Assembly (NCBI RefSeq): GCF_001931485.1
Contig: NZ_MSDV01000034.1
Coordinates: forward strand, 62,001 to 126,000
Length of the DNA stretch: 64,000 bases
Direction: 5' to 3'
Source of the DNA: Burkholderia sp. SRS-W-2-2016
GTDB lineage: Bacteria; Pseudomonadota; Gammaproteobacteria; Burkholderiales; Burkholderiaceae
Both the position numbers and the translations under genes were made by a program. The notes under the pieces are model-generated. The model did no database searches, was not told the origin of the DNA, and saw only the letters and a list, made by a program, of their open reading frames with translations. This document shows positions 35,402 to 44,322 of the stretch, in pieces; the first letter of the stretch is position 1, and every line of letters starts with the position of its first letter.

Positions 35402-36646
35402 GTGAATCCGCTACTCGACTCCCTTCAGTCCTATCCGTTCGAAAAGCTGCGCGTGCTTTTCAAGGACGTCACGCCGCCGGCCGGCCTCGCGCACATCAGC
35501 TTCGGCATCGGCGAGCCGAAACATCCGACCCCGCCGCTGATCCGCGACGCGGTGATCGCCTCGCTCGGCGGCCTCGCGACCTACCCGGCCACGCTCGGTT
35601 CGGCGCCGCTGCGCGAGTCGATCGCGAAATGGGTGTCGACGCGCTATAACCTGCCGCCGCTCGATCCGGCCACCGAAGTGCTGCCGGTAGCGGGCTCGCG
35701 CGAGGCGCTGTTCGCGCTCGCGCAGACGGTGCTCAATCCGCAGCGAGACGCGAGCAGCAAGGCCGATGGCGCGACCGCCGGGCAGCCTGCGATCGTACTC
35801 TGTCCGAACCCGTTCTACCAAATCTACGAAGGCGCGGCGCTGCTCGGCGGCGCGCAGCCGTACTTCGTCAATAGCGACCCGGCGCGCAACTTCGCGTGCG
35901 ACTACTCGGCGGTCCCCGCCGACGTCTGGGCACGCACGCAGCTGCTGTACGTGTGCTCGCCCGGCAATCCGACCGGCGCGGTGCTGACGCTCGACGACTG
36001 GCGCGAACTGTTCGCGCTGTCGGACCGCTACGGCTTCGTGATCGCGTCCGACGAGTGCTACTCGGAAATCTATTTCGACGAAGCGAACCCGCCGCTCGGC
36101 GGCCTCGAAGCGGCGCACCAGCTCGGCCGCGGCTACGAGCGGCTGGTGATGCTGTCGAGCCTGTCGAAGCGCTCGAACGTGCCGGGCATGCGCTCGGGCT
36201 TCGTCGCCGGCGACGCGGCGATCCTGAAAGCCTTCCTGCTGTACCGCACCTACCACGGCGCGGCGCTGTCCACGGTATTCCAGAGCGCGAGCATCGCCGC
36301 GTGGAACGACGAAACCCACGTGCGCGAGAACCGCGCGAAGTACCTGCAGAAGTTCACCACCGTCACGCCGATGCTCGCCGACGTGCTCGACGTGCGTCTG
36401 CCGGACGCCGCGTTCTACCTGTGGGCCAACGTCGAGCGCACCGGCCTCTCGGACACCGAGTTCGCCCAGCGCCTCTACGCCGACTATAATGTGACGGTTC
36501 TGCCGGGCTCGTTCCTCGCGCGCACCGCGCACGGCGTGAACCCCGGCCGCAATTTCGTGCGCCTCGCGCTCGTCGCCGACGTCGACGAATGCACGGAAGG
36601 CGCGCAGCGGATCGTCGAGTTTTGCCGCTCGCTGAACGCCGCCTGA
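35402..36646 (+). CDS. dapC: Succinyldiaminopimelate transaminase
   Basis: PLP-dependent class I/II aminotransferase making N-succinyl-L,L-diaminopimelate in the lysine/peptidoglycan pathway. The 414 residues start with a GTG (VNPLLDSLQSYPFEKLRVLF), which is where family similarity begins. They include GIGEPKHPTPP, YVCSPGNPTGAVL, VIASDECYSEIYF and SSLSKRSNVPGMRSGF with the PLP-binding Lys. The open frame upstream of the GTG is unlike the family. It is the first of a dapC-dapD-arsC-like-dapE run, 51 bp before dapD. Confidence 0.95.
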   Translation: MNPLLDSLQSYPFEKLRVLFKDVTPPAGLAHISFGIGEPKHPTPPLIRDAVIASLGGLATYPATLGSAPLRESIAKWVSTRYNLPPLDPATEVLPVAGSREALFALAQTVLNPQRDASSKADGATAGQPAIVLCPNPFYQIYEGAALLGGAQPYFVNSDPARNFACDYSAVPADVWARTQLLYVCSPGNPTGAVLTLDDWRELFALSDRYGFVIASDECYSEIYFDEANPPLGGLEAAHQLGRGYERLVMLSSLSKRSNVPGMRSGFVAGDAAILKAFLLYRTYHGAALSTVFQSASIAAWNDETHVRENRAKYLQKFTTVTPMLADVLDVRLPDAAFYLWANVERTGLSDTEFAQRLYADYNVTVLPGSFLARTAHGVNPGRNFVRLALVADVDECTEGAQRIVEFCRSLNAA

Positions 36647-36697
36647 GCCCGCGCGCTCTCCCCTCTTCAGACTTCAACTCTTCAGAAAATCACGCAT

Positions 36698-37525
36698 ATG
36701 TCGCAACAACTTCAGCAAATTATCGACACCGCCTGGGACAACCGCGCCGACCTGTCGCCGAAGGCCGCGCCGGCCGAAGTGCGCGAAGCCGTCGCCCACG
36801 CGATCGAGCAACTCGATAAGGGCGCGCTGCGCGTCGCCGAAAAGAAGGACGGCGACTGGGTCGTCAACCAGTGGCTGAAGAAGGCCGTGCTGCTGTCGTT
36901 CCGCCTCGAAGACAACGCGCCGATGGCGGCCGGCGGCTACTCGCAGTTCTACGACAAGGTGCCCTCGAAGTTCGCGAACTACACCGCTGAAGACTTCGCC
37001 GCCGGCGGCTTCCGCGTGGTGCCCCCGGCCATCGCGCGCCGCGGTTCGTTCATCGCGAAGAACGTCGTGCTGATGCCGTCGTACACCAACATCGGCGCAT
37101 ACGTCGACGAAGGCACGATGGTCGATACGTGGGCGACCGTCGGTTCGTGCGCGCAGATCGGTAAGAACGTGCACCTGTCGGGTGGCGTGGGCATCGGCGG
37201 CGTGCTGGAACCGCTGCAGGCGAACCCGGTCATCATCGAAGACAACTGCTTCATCGGCGCGCGTTCGGAAGTCGTGGAAGGCGTGATCGTCGAAGAAAAC
37301 TCGGTGATCTCGATGGGCGTGTACCTCGGCCAGAGCACCAAGATTTACGACCGCGAAACCGGCGAAGTCACGTACGGCCGCATTCCGGCCGGCTCGGTCG
37401 TGGTGGCCGGCAACCTGCCGTCGAAGGACGGCTCGCACAGCCTGTACTGCGCGGTGATCGTCAAGAAGGTCGACGCGAAGACCCGCGCGAAGGTCGGCCT
37501 GAACGAGCTGCTGCGAGGCGACTGA
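36698..37525 (+). CDS. dapD: 2,3,4,5-tetrahydropyridine-2,6-dicarboxylate N-succinyltransferase
   Basis: Succinylates tetrahydrodipicolinate using succinyl-CoA, committing to the succinylase branch of DAP synthesis. The 275 residues show an N-terminal helical domain, RVVPPAIARRGSFIAKNVVLMP and a hexapeptide beta-helix (GAYVDEGTMVDTWATVGSCAQIGK, FIGARSEVVEGVIVEE). A C-terminal IPAGSVVVAGNLPSKDGSHSLY completes it. The stop overlaps the next ATG (TGATG). Confidence 0.97.
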   Translation: MSQQLQQIIDTAWDNRADLSPKAAPAEVREAVAHAIEQLDKGALRVAEKKDGDWVVNQWLKKAVLLSFRLEDNAPMAAGGYSQFYDKVPSKFANYTAEDFAAGGFRVVPPAIARRGSFIAKNVVLMPSYTNIGAYVDEGTMVDTWATVGSCAQIGKNVHLSGGVGIGGVLEPLQANPVIIEDNCFIGARSEVVEGVIVEENSVISMGVYLGQSTKIYDRETGEVTYGRIPAGSVVVAGNLPSKDGSHSLYCAVIVKKVDAKTRAKVGLNELLRGD

Positions 37526-37890
37526 TGGCGCGCGGCACCAAAACCGTCGTCTACGGCATTCCGAACTGCGACACCGTGAAGAAAGCACGCGTGTGGCTGG
37601 AAGAGCACGGCGTCGAGTTCGAGTTTCACGACTTCAAGAAGGCCGGCGTGACCGAGCCGCTGGTGCAGGACTGGCTGAAGGACGTGAAGCTCGACGCGCT
37701 GGTTAACCGCCGCGGCACCACGTGGCGCGGTTTGTCCGACGACATGAAGGCGGCCGCCGAAACCGAGCCGGGCGCGATCGCGCTGATGATCCACAAGCCG
37801 TCGGTGATCAAGCGGCCGGTGCTGGTGGTCAACGGGCGGGTGAAGTCGCTCGGTTTTTCCGCGGATGACTACGCGGCGCTGTTTGCCTGA
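37525..37890 (+). CDS. ArsC/Spx-family reductase (YffB type)
   Basis: Thioredoxin-fold protein of 121 residues with a single redox Cys (Cys15 in VYGIPNCDTVKKARVWLEE) and the SVIKRPVLVVNGR segment typical of ArsC/Spx/YffB proteins. The true substrate of this subfamily is not established; glutathione-dependent thiol reduction has been suggested, and an arsenate reductase role is unlikely here because no ars genes are nearby. It shares a base with the dapD stop and precedes dapE, so it belongs to the dap operon. Confidence 0.85.
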   Translation: MARGTKTVVYGIPNCDTVKKARVWLEEHGVEFEFHDFKKAGVTEPLVQDWLKDVKLDALVNRRGTTWRGLSDDMKAAAETEPGAIALMIHKPSVIKRPVLVVNGRVKSLGFSADDYAALFA

Positions 37891-38007
37891 GTTTGCCTGA
37901 ATGTGACGCACGCGGCCGCGCGCCGCGTCGTTCAAAAGCTGTTGCCGGCTGCGGTGCATCACCGCGAGCCGGCATTTTTTCATTTCAAAGTGGCTTGTAC
38001 TGAATCC

Positions 38008-39147
38008 ATGTCCGGCACCCTCGCCCTTACCGAACAACTGATCGCCCGCGCGTCCGTGACGCCCGACGACCAGCATTGCCAGCGTCTCTTGATCGAACGC
38101 CTGGCCGCGCTCGGCTTCGAGCACGAGACGATCGAATCCAACGGCGTGACCAACCTGTGGGCCGTCAAACGCGGCATCGACGGCACGCGCGGCAAGCTGC
38201 TCGCGTTCGCCGGCCACACCGACGTGGTGCCGACCGGCCCGCTCGAACAGTGGCATTCGGCGCCGTTCGAGCCGACCCAGCGCGACGGCAAGCTGTACGG
38301 CCGCGGCGCGGCGGACATGAAGGCGTCGATCGCCGGCTTCGTGGTCGCGAGCGAGGAGTTCGTCGCCGCCAACCCGCAGCATCGCGGCTCGATCGCGTTC
38401 CTGATCACCAGCGACGAGGAAGGCCCGGCGACCGACGGCACCGTGAAGGTCGTCGAAGCGCTGCAGGCGCGGAGCGAGCGGCTCGACTACTGCATCGTCG
38501 GCGAGCCGACCTCGAGTGAGCGTTTCGGCGACATGGTCAAGAACGGCCGGCGCGGCTCGATGTCGGGCAAGCTGGTCGTCAAGGGCGTGCAGGGCCATAT
38601 CGCCTATCCGCATCTGGCGAAAAATCCGGTGCATCTGCTGGCGCCCGCGCTCGCGGAACTGGTCGCCGAACGCTGGGACGACGGCAACGAATACTTCCCG
38701 CCGACCACCTGGCAGGTGTCGAACCTGCACAGCGGCGCCGGCGCGAGCAACGTGATCCCCGGCCACGCGGACGTGATGTTCAACTTCCGCTTCTCGACCG
38801 CGAGCACGGTGGAAGGCCTGCAACAGCGGGTGCACGCGATCCTCGACAAGCACGGCCTCGAATACGATCTGCAATGGACCGTCAGCGGCCTGCCGTTCCT
38901 GACGCCGCGCGGCGATCTGTCGAACGCGCTCGCGAAGGCGATCAAGGACGAGACCGGCGTCGACACCGAACTGTCGACCACCGGCGGCACGTCGGACGGC
39001 CGCTTTATCGCGCGCATCTGCGAACAGGTGATCGAATTCGGTCCGCTGAACGCGAGCATCCACAAGATCGACGAACATATCGAAGTCGCCCATATCGAGC
39101 CGCTGAAAAACGTGTATCGCCGCGTGCTCGAACAACTGATCGCCTGA
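38008..39147 (+). CDS. dapE: Succinyl-diaminopimelate desuccinylase
   Basis: Di-zinc hydrolase releasing L,L-diaminopimelate from its N-succinyl form. The 379 residues start MSGTLALTEQLIARASVTPDD. They contain LAFAGHTDVVPTGP (zinc His and Asp), GRGAADMKASIAGF (bridging Asp), ITSDEEGPATDG (catalytic Glu and zinc Glu), CIVGEPTSSERFGD and the C-terminal LNASIHKIDEHIEV with the last zinc His. An upstream in-frame extension exists but is not family-like. Confidence 0.96.
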   Translation: MSGTLALTEQLIARASVTPDDQHCQRLLIERLAALGFEHETIESNGVTNLWAVKRGIDGTRGKLLAFAGHTDVVPTGPLEQWHSAPFEPTQRDGKLYGRGAADMKASIAGFVVASEEFVAANPQHRGSIAFLITSDEEGPATDGTVKVVEALQARSERLDYCIVGEPTSSERFGDMVKNGRRGSMSGKLVVKGVQGHIAYPHLAKNPVHLLAPALAELVAERWDDGNEYFPPTTWQVSNLHSGAGASNVIPGHADVMFNFRFSTASTVEGLQQRVHAILDKHGLEYDLQWTVSGLPFLTPRGDLSNALAKAIKDETGVDTELSTTGGTSDGRFIARICEQVIEFGPLNASIHKIDEHIEVAHIEPLKNVYRRVLEQLIA

Positions 39148-39162
39148 CCGGAACTCCCTGCA

Positions 39163-40047
39163 ATGACGCTGCCCTTCTCCACTGTCCGCGACCTGCTGCG
39201 TTACGCGGTGTCGCGCTTTAACGAAGCCAAACTGTCGTTCGGCCACGGCTCGGCCAATGCCTACGACGAAGCCGCCTATCTGCTGCTGCACACGCTGCAT
39301 CTGCCGCTCGATCTGCTCGATCCGTTCCTCGACGCGCGCCTCACCAGCGCCGAAATCGACGCGGTGCTGAAGGTGATCGAGCGACGCGCGGCCGAACGCG
39401 TGCCGGCCGCCTACATCACCCAGGAAGCGTGGATGCACGGCTATCGCTTCCACGTCGACGAGCGCGTGATCGTGCCGCGTTCGTTCATCGGCGAGCTGCT
39501 GCAGGACGGTCTGCAACCGTACGTCGAGGACCCCGAGCAGGTCGGCGCGGTGCTCGAACTGTGCACCGGCTCCGGCTGCCTCGCGATTCTCGCCGCGCAC
39601 GCGTTCCCGAACGCGGACGTCGACGCGGTCGACCTGTCGGCGCCCGCGCTCGAAGTCGCGACCCGCAACGTCGCCGACTACAAGCTCGACGACCGCATCG
39701 CGCTGTTCGAGGGCGATCTGTACGCGCCGCTCGCCGAGCGCCGCTACGACGTGATCCTCAGCAATCCGCCGTACGTGAACGCGACCTCGATGCAGGCGCT
39801 GCCGGCCGAATACAAGCACGAGCCGGAGATGGCGCTCGCGGGCGGCGCGGATGGAATGGATATCGTGCGCCGCATCATCGCCGACGCGCGCAACTGGCTG
39901 ACCGACGAAGGCGTGCTGGTGGTCGAGATCGGCAACGAGCGCGAGCACGTCGAAGCGGCGTTCGGCGGCCTCGATCTGGTGTGGCTGCCGACCAGCGCCG
40001 GCGACGACAACGTGTTCCTGATCCAGGCGCGCGACCTGCCGGTATAA
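39163..40047 (+). CDS. prmB: Ribosomal protein L3 glutamine N5-methyltransferase
   Basis: Methylates a glutamine of ribosomal protein L3 with SAM. The 294 residues have a helical N-terminal domain (LLLHTLHLPLDLLDPFLDARL), VPAAYITQEAWMHGYRF and the SAM-binding VLELCTGSGCLAILAAHAFP. The glutamine-methyltransferase motif SNPPYVN is near residue 200. PrmB rather than PrmC is favoured by ITQEAWMHGYRFHVDERVIVPRSF. It lies 15 bp after dapE. Confidence 0.92.
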   Translation: MTLPFSTVRDLLRYAVSRFNEAKLSFGHGSANAYDEAAYLLLHTLHLPLDLLDPFLDARLTSAEIDAVLKVIERRAAERVPAAYITQEAWMHGYRFHVDERVIVPRSFIGELLQDGLQPYVEDPEQVGAVLELCTGSGCLAILAAHAFPNADVDAVDLSAPALEVATRNVADYKLDDRIALFEGDLYAPLAERRYDVILSNPPYVNATSMQALPAEYKHEPEMALAGGADGMDIVRRIIADARNWLTDEGVLVVEIGNEREHVEAAFGGLDLVWLPTSAGDDNVFLIQARDLPV

Positions 40048-40098
40048 GTACAGGCGGGCCGATCCGAAGCGCGGCGCTTCGCCAACTTTCGCGAGCTT

Positions 40099-41586
40099 AT
40101 GCAATTCGACCTGCTTCACGTCGGCCCGCTGGTTGCTCTTGCCCATATCCTCGGCATCATCGCGGCCGGCCATGCGATCCTCCACACCCGCACCTCGCAG
40201 GGTGCGATCGCGTGGGCGGTGTCGCTGGTCGCGATGCCTTATCTGACGCTGATCCCGTATCTGTTTCTCGGCCGCAGCAAGTTCGCAGGCTACGCGGACG
40301 CGCGGCGGGTCGAAAACGAGCTGCTGCGCACCCGCGCGTATCCGCAGCAGTGGGATACCCAGGCGTCGTCGGCGGGACTGCCGACCCAACAGCTCGGCGC
40401 GCGGCCGGTGCAGTCGCTCACGCGGCTCGGCGGGATGCCGTTCCTGCCCGGCAACGCCGTGCGCACGCTGGTGAACGGCACCGCGACCTTCACCGCGATC
40501 CTCGATGCGATCGAACACGCGCGCCATTACGTGATCGTGCAGTTCTTCATCGTGCGCAACGACGCGCTCGGCGAGATGCTGAAGGACGCACTGATCGCGA
40601 AGGCGCAACAGGGCGTGCGCGTGTACTTCCTGTACGACAGCATCGGCAGCTTCGATCTGCCGCATCGCTACGTCGCGGCGCTGCGCGCGGCCGGCGTCGC
40701 GATGCATCCGTTCGCGACCAACCGCCGTTTCGTCAACCGTCTGCAGCTGAACTTCCGCAATCACCGCAAGATCGTCGCGGTCGATGGTGAGCGCGCATTC
40801 GTCGGCGGCCATAACGTCGGCGTCGAATATCTGGGCGCGAAGCCGCCGCTGTCGCCGTGGCGCGATACCCATATCGAAGTGCGCGGACCGGCGGTCGCGA
40901 GCATTCAGTTCGTGTTTGTCGAGGACTGGTATTGGGCGACCCAGCAGTTGCCCGATCTCGAGTTGCGGGACGCGGCCGCGGGTGATGAGGCCGTTGAACC
41001 GTCAGACACCTCGGACACCACCGCGGCCCCCGCCGGCAACATGCACTGCCTCGTCCTGCCGAGCGGCCCGGCCGACAAGCAGGAGACCTGCTCGCTGTAC
41101 TTCGTCGAAGCGATCAACGCGGCGCGCGAACGCGTGTGGATCACCACGCCGTATCTGGTGCCCGACGAAGCGGTGTTCGCCGCGCTGCGTCTCGCGGTAC
41201 TGCGCGGCGTCGACGTGCGCATCATGCTGCCGAGCCGGCGCGATCACCTCGTAGTGTTCGCCGCGTCGAAACTTTATGCGTACGACTCGCTGCGCGCGGG
41301 CATCCGCATCTTCCGTTATCAACCGGGTTTTCTGCACCAGAAAGTGGTGCTGATCGACAGCGTCGCGGCCGCGATCGGCAGCGCCAATCTCGACAACCGC
41401 TCGTTTCGCCTCAACTTCGAGATCATGGTGCTGACCGTCGATCGCGGCTTCGCGCTCGAAGTCGAAACGATGCTGCTGAACGACTTCGCCGTATCGCTCG
41501 AAATCGATCGCAACGAGTACCGCAAGGCGGCCGCGTGGCGGCGGATGCTGATGCACGTGGCCCGGCTGTTCTCGCCGATTCTGTAG
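40099..41586 (+). CDS. cls: Cardiolipin synthase (phospholipase D family)
   Basis: Condenses phosphatidylglycerol to cardiolipin at the inner membrane. The 495 residues have two N-terminal membrane segments (PLVALAHILGIIAAGHAIL and AIAWAVSLVAMPYLTLIPYLF). Two HKD active sites follow: NHRKIVAVDGERAFVGGHN near 220 and HQKVVLIDSVAAAIGSANLDN near 412. An Ala/Thr/Asp-rich insert near 295-315 separates the halves. It runs co-directionally after prmB with a 51-bp gap. Confidence 0.95.
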   Translation: MQFDLLHVGPLVALAHILGIIAAGHAILHTRTSQGAIAWAVSLVAMPYLTLIPYLFLGRSKFAGYADARRVENELLRTRAYPQQWDTQASSAGLPTQQLGARPVQSLTRLGGMPFLPGNAVRTLVNGTATFTAILDAIEHARHYVIVQFFIVRNDALGEMLKDALIAKAQQGVRVYFLYDSIGSFDLPHRYVAALRAAGVAMHPFATNRRFVNRLQLNFRNHRKIVAVDGERAFVGGHNVGVEYLGAKPPLSPWRDTHIEVRGPAVASIQFVFVEDWYWATQQLPDLELRDAAAGDEAVEPSDTSDTTAAPAGNMHCLVLPSGPADKQETCSLYFVEAINAARERVWITTPYLVPDEAVFAALRLAVLRGVDVRIMLPSRRDHLVVFAASKLYAYDSLRAGIRIFRYQPGFLHQKVVLIDSVAAAIGSANLDNRSFRLNFEIMVLTVDRGFALEVETMLLNDFAVSLEIDRNEYRKAAAWRRMLMHVARLFSPIL

Positions 41587-41589
41587 CGA

Positions 41590-41632
41590 GCGGCAACGTC
41601 GGCGCCGGCCGCGCGCCGCGCATCGTTGCCGC
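41590..41632. terminator. Hairpin between convergent cls and gpx
   Basis: GCGGCAACG (41590-41598) pairs with CGTTGCCGC (41624-41632), enclosing a further GC-rich stretch. There is no T-run. Its place between converging stops suggests a shared terminator or Rho-dependent end. Confidence 0.4.
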
Positions 41633-41641
41633 GCGCCGCCC

Positions 41642-42121
41642 TCACAGCAGCGCTTCGATATCCGCGACGATCGCATCGGGTTTGGTCAGCGGCGCATAGC
41701 GCTTGACCACGTTGCCGTCGCGGCCGATCAGGAACTTGGTGAAATTCCACTTGATCTTTTCGAGCCCGAGCAGCCCCGGCGCTTCGCCGGTCAGGTAGCT
41801 GAACAGCGGGTGCGCGTTCGCGCCGTTCACGTCGATCTTCTCGAACATCGGGAACGTCACCCCGTAGTTCTTCTCGCAGAACGCGCCGATCTGCGCGGCA
41901 TCGCCCGGCTCCTGCTTGCCGAACTGGTTGCACGGAAAACCGAGCACCGTGAGCCCGCGTGCCGCGTACGCTTCGTAGAGCTTCTGCAAGCCCGCGTATT
42001 GCGGCGTGAATCCGCATTCGCTCGCGGTGTTGACGATCAGCAGAACCTTGCCCTGATACTGTGCGAGACTGACTTCCTCGCCGCCGAGCGTGCGCGCCGA
42101 AAACGAATAAATCGATGTCAT
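41642..42121 (-). CDS. Glutathione peroxidase family protein (Cys type)
   Basis: Thiol peroxidase reducing hydrogen peroxide and organic peroxides. The 159 residues show VNTASECGFTPQYAGLQ with the peroxidatic Cys36 in place of selenocysteine, VLGFPCNQFGKQEPG with a possible resolving Cys, and IKWNFTKFLIGRDG. Most bacterial members use thioredoxin rather than glutathione (family knowledge). It is convergent with cls and divergent from the ABC-F gene. Confidence 0.93.
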   Translation of the reverse strand: MTSIYSFSARTLGGEEVSLAQYQGKVLLIVNTASECGFTPQYAGLQKLYEAYAARGLTVLGFPCNQFGKQEPGDAAQIGAFCEKNYGVTFPMFEKIDVNGANAHPLFSYLTGEAPGLLGLEKIKWNFTKFLIGRDGNVVKRYAPLTKPDAIVADIEALL

Positions 42122-42311
42122 GTGCCCTCCGAGAAAGCCGTCAGTCTATGCCCAAACGCGTCGTCGACATAGTCGGCCGAATGGCCAACAGCGATGAGGG
42201 CCGACGCCCGTTTCGCCCGCCGCACGCGCCCGCGCGCCGCCCCAATCCGGGCGCCCGCCCGGCGACGCGCCGGGCAGTCTAAAATAGCGGTTTTCTTCAG
42301 CCGGCCACGTC

Positions 42312-44276
42312 GTGATCCGCTTCAACCAGTTCAGCCTCGCGCGCGGCACCAAGCCGCTTTTCGACAACACCACGTTCACGCTGAACCCCGGTGAAAAAGC
42401 CGGCCTCGTCGGCGCGAACGGCGCGGGCAAATCCACGCTGTTCGCGGTGCTGCTCGGCGAGCTGCACGCGGACGGCGGCGACTTCTCGATTCCGCCCACG
42501 TGGCGCATCGCGCACGTCGCGCAGGAAACCCCCGCGGTCGACAAAACCGCCCTCGCCTACACGCTCGACGGCGACGCCGCGTTGCGCGCGATCGAAGCGC
42601 GTATCGCGCAGGCGTCGGCGGCCCACGACGGTGCGGCCGAAGCAGAAGCGCACGCCGCGTTCGCCGACGCCGACGGCTACACCGCGCCGGCGCGCGCCGA
42701 AGCGCTGCTGCTCGGACTCGGCTTCACGCTCGACCAGACCCGCGAGCCGGTCACCAGCTTCTCCGGCGGCTGGCGCATGCGCCTGAATCTCGCGCAGGCG
42801 CTGATGTGCCGCTCCGACCTGCTGCTGCTCGACGAACCGACCAACCACCTCGACCTCGACGCGATCGTCTGGCTCGAAGACTGGCTGCATCGTTATCCGG
42901 GCACGCTGATCGTGATCTCGCACGACCGCGAATTTCTCGACTCGATCTGCAACGTCACGCTGCATCTGGAGCAGCAGCAGATCAAGCGCTACGGCGGCAA
43001 CTACTCGCAATTCGAAGTGCAGCGCGCGCAGCAGCTCGCGTTGCAGCAAAGCGCGTTCGAGAAGCAGCAGCGCACGGTCGCGCATCTGCAGAGCTACATC
43101 AACCGCTTCAAGGCGCAGGCGACCAAGGCGCGTCAGGCGCAGAGCCGCGTGAAGGCGCTCGAAAAGATGGAGCTGATCGCGCCCGCGCACATCGCGTCGC
43201 CGTTCACGTTCGAGTTCCGCACGCCCGACTCCGCGCCCAATCCGATGATGGTGATGGAGGACGTGCGCTGCGGCTATCACGCGGAAGACGGCAGCGAGAT
43301 TCCGATCGTCGAGCGCGTGATGCTGTCGATCCAGAACGGCCAGCGCATCGGCCTGCTCGGCGCGAACGGCCAGGGCAAGTCAACGCTGATCAAGACGCTG
43401 GCCGGCACGCTCGAAGCGCTGAGCGGCCACGTGCGCGAAGGCAAGGGGCTGCGGATCGGCTACTTCGCGCAGCATCAGCTCGAAACGCTGCGCCCGGACG
43501 ACACCCCGTTGCAGCATCTGGCGCGCCTCGCGCCGGATACGCGCGAGCAGGAACTGCGCGACTTCCTCGGCAGCTTCAATTTTTCCGGCGACATGGCGAC
43601 CGCGAAGATCGCGCCGTTCTCCGGCGGCGAAAAGGCGCGTCTCGCGCTCGCGCTGATCATCTGGCAGAAGCCGAACCTGCTGCTGCTCGACGAACCGACC
43701 AACCACCTCGACCTCGAAACCCGTCACGCGCTGACGATGGCGCTCGCGCAATTCGAAGGCACGCTGATCCTCGTGTCGCACGACCGCCATCTGCTGCGCG
43801 CGACCACGGACCAGTTCATGCTGGTCGCCAAGCACCGTCTGCAGGAATTCGACGGCGATCTCGACGACTATCGCGACTGGCTGCTGCAGCACGCGGCCGA
43901 GCAGCGCGCGGCGCTGAAGGCGAACGCGGCCGGCAATGCGGGCGCGGCGGGTAACGGAGCAGGCGCGGCGAACGGCGCCGACAGCGGCGTGAACCGCAAG
44001 GAGCAGCGCCGTCTCGAAGCGGAAACGCGCCAGAAGCTCGCGCATCTGAAGAAGCCGCTGCAAAGCCGCATCGCGAAGATCGAGAAGGAAATGGACGCGC
44101 TGAACGCGGAAAAGGCGACGCTCGATGCATTCGTCGCCGATCCCGCCAGCTACGAGCCCGAGCAGAAAAACAAGCTGACGGAGGCGATCCGCCGTCAGGC
44201 AGACGTGAACGCGCGCCTCGAAACCCTCGAAGCCGAGTGGCTCGAGACGCACGACGAACTCGAACAGATCGGCTAG
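42312..44276 (+). CDS. ABC-F family ATPase (YheS-like)
   Basis: Soluble twin-ABC ATPase that probably acts on ribosomes rather than in transport. The 654 residues begin at a GTG (MIRFNQFSLARGTKPLF). Domain 1 has GANGAGKST (35-43), FSGGWRMRLNLAQALM and LLLDEPTNHLD. A linker with YGGNYSQFEVQRAQQLALQQ follows. Domain 2 has GANGQGKST near 350, FSGGEKARLALALI and a second LLLDEPTNHLD. The C-terminal 110 residues are an Ala/Gly stretch followed by a charged coiled coil. No membrane segments are present. The exact subgroup (YheS versus Uup) is uncertain. Confidence 0.92.
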   Translation: MIRFNQFSLARGTKPLFDNTTFTLNPGEKAGLVGANGAGKSTLFAVLLGELHADGGDFSIPPTWRIAHVAQETPAVDKTALAYTLDGDAALRAIEARIAQASAAHDGAAEAEAHAAFADADGYTAPARAEALLLGLGFTLDQTREPVTSFSGGWRMRLNLAQALMCRSDLLLLDEPTNHLDLDAIVWLEDWLHRYPGTLIVISHDREFLDSICNVTLHLEQQQIKRYGGNYSQFEVQRAQQLALQQSAFEKQQRTVAHLQSYINRFKAQATKARQAQSRVKALEKMELIAPAHIASPFTFEFRTPDSAPNPMMVMEDVRCGYHAEDGSEIPIVERVMLSIQNGQRIGLLGANGQGKSTLIKTLAGTLEALSGHVREGKGLRIGYFAQHQLETLRPDDTPLQHLARLAPDTREQELRDFLGSFNFSGDMATAKIAPFSGGEKARLALALIIWQKPNLLLLDEPTNHLDLETRHALTMALAQFEGTLILVSHDRHLLRATTDQFMLVAKHRLQEFDGDLDDYRDWLLQHAAEQRAALKANAAGNAGAAGNGAGAANGADSGVNRKEQRRLEAETRQKLAHLKKPLQSRIAKIEKEMDALNAEKATLDAFVADPASYEPEQKNKLTEAIRRQADVNARLETLEAEWLETHDELEQIG

Positions 44277-44322
44277 CGGCACGCCACGGCACAGCCGCGC
44301 CGGCAACCACGGGAGCTTGGCT

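Noticed and set aside
37345..40872. 1175-residue minus-strand frame over dapD to cls
   Set aside because: It spans several well-identified plus-strand genes, has shadow-like Arg/Ala/Val/Asp composition and no family motif.
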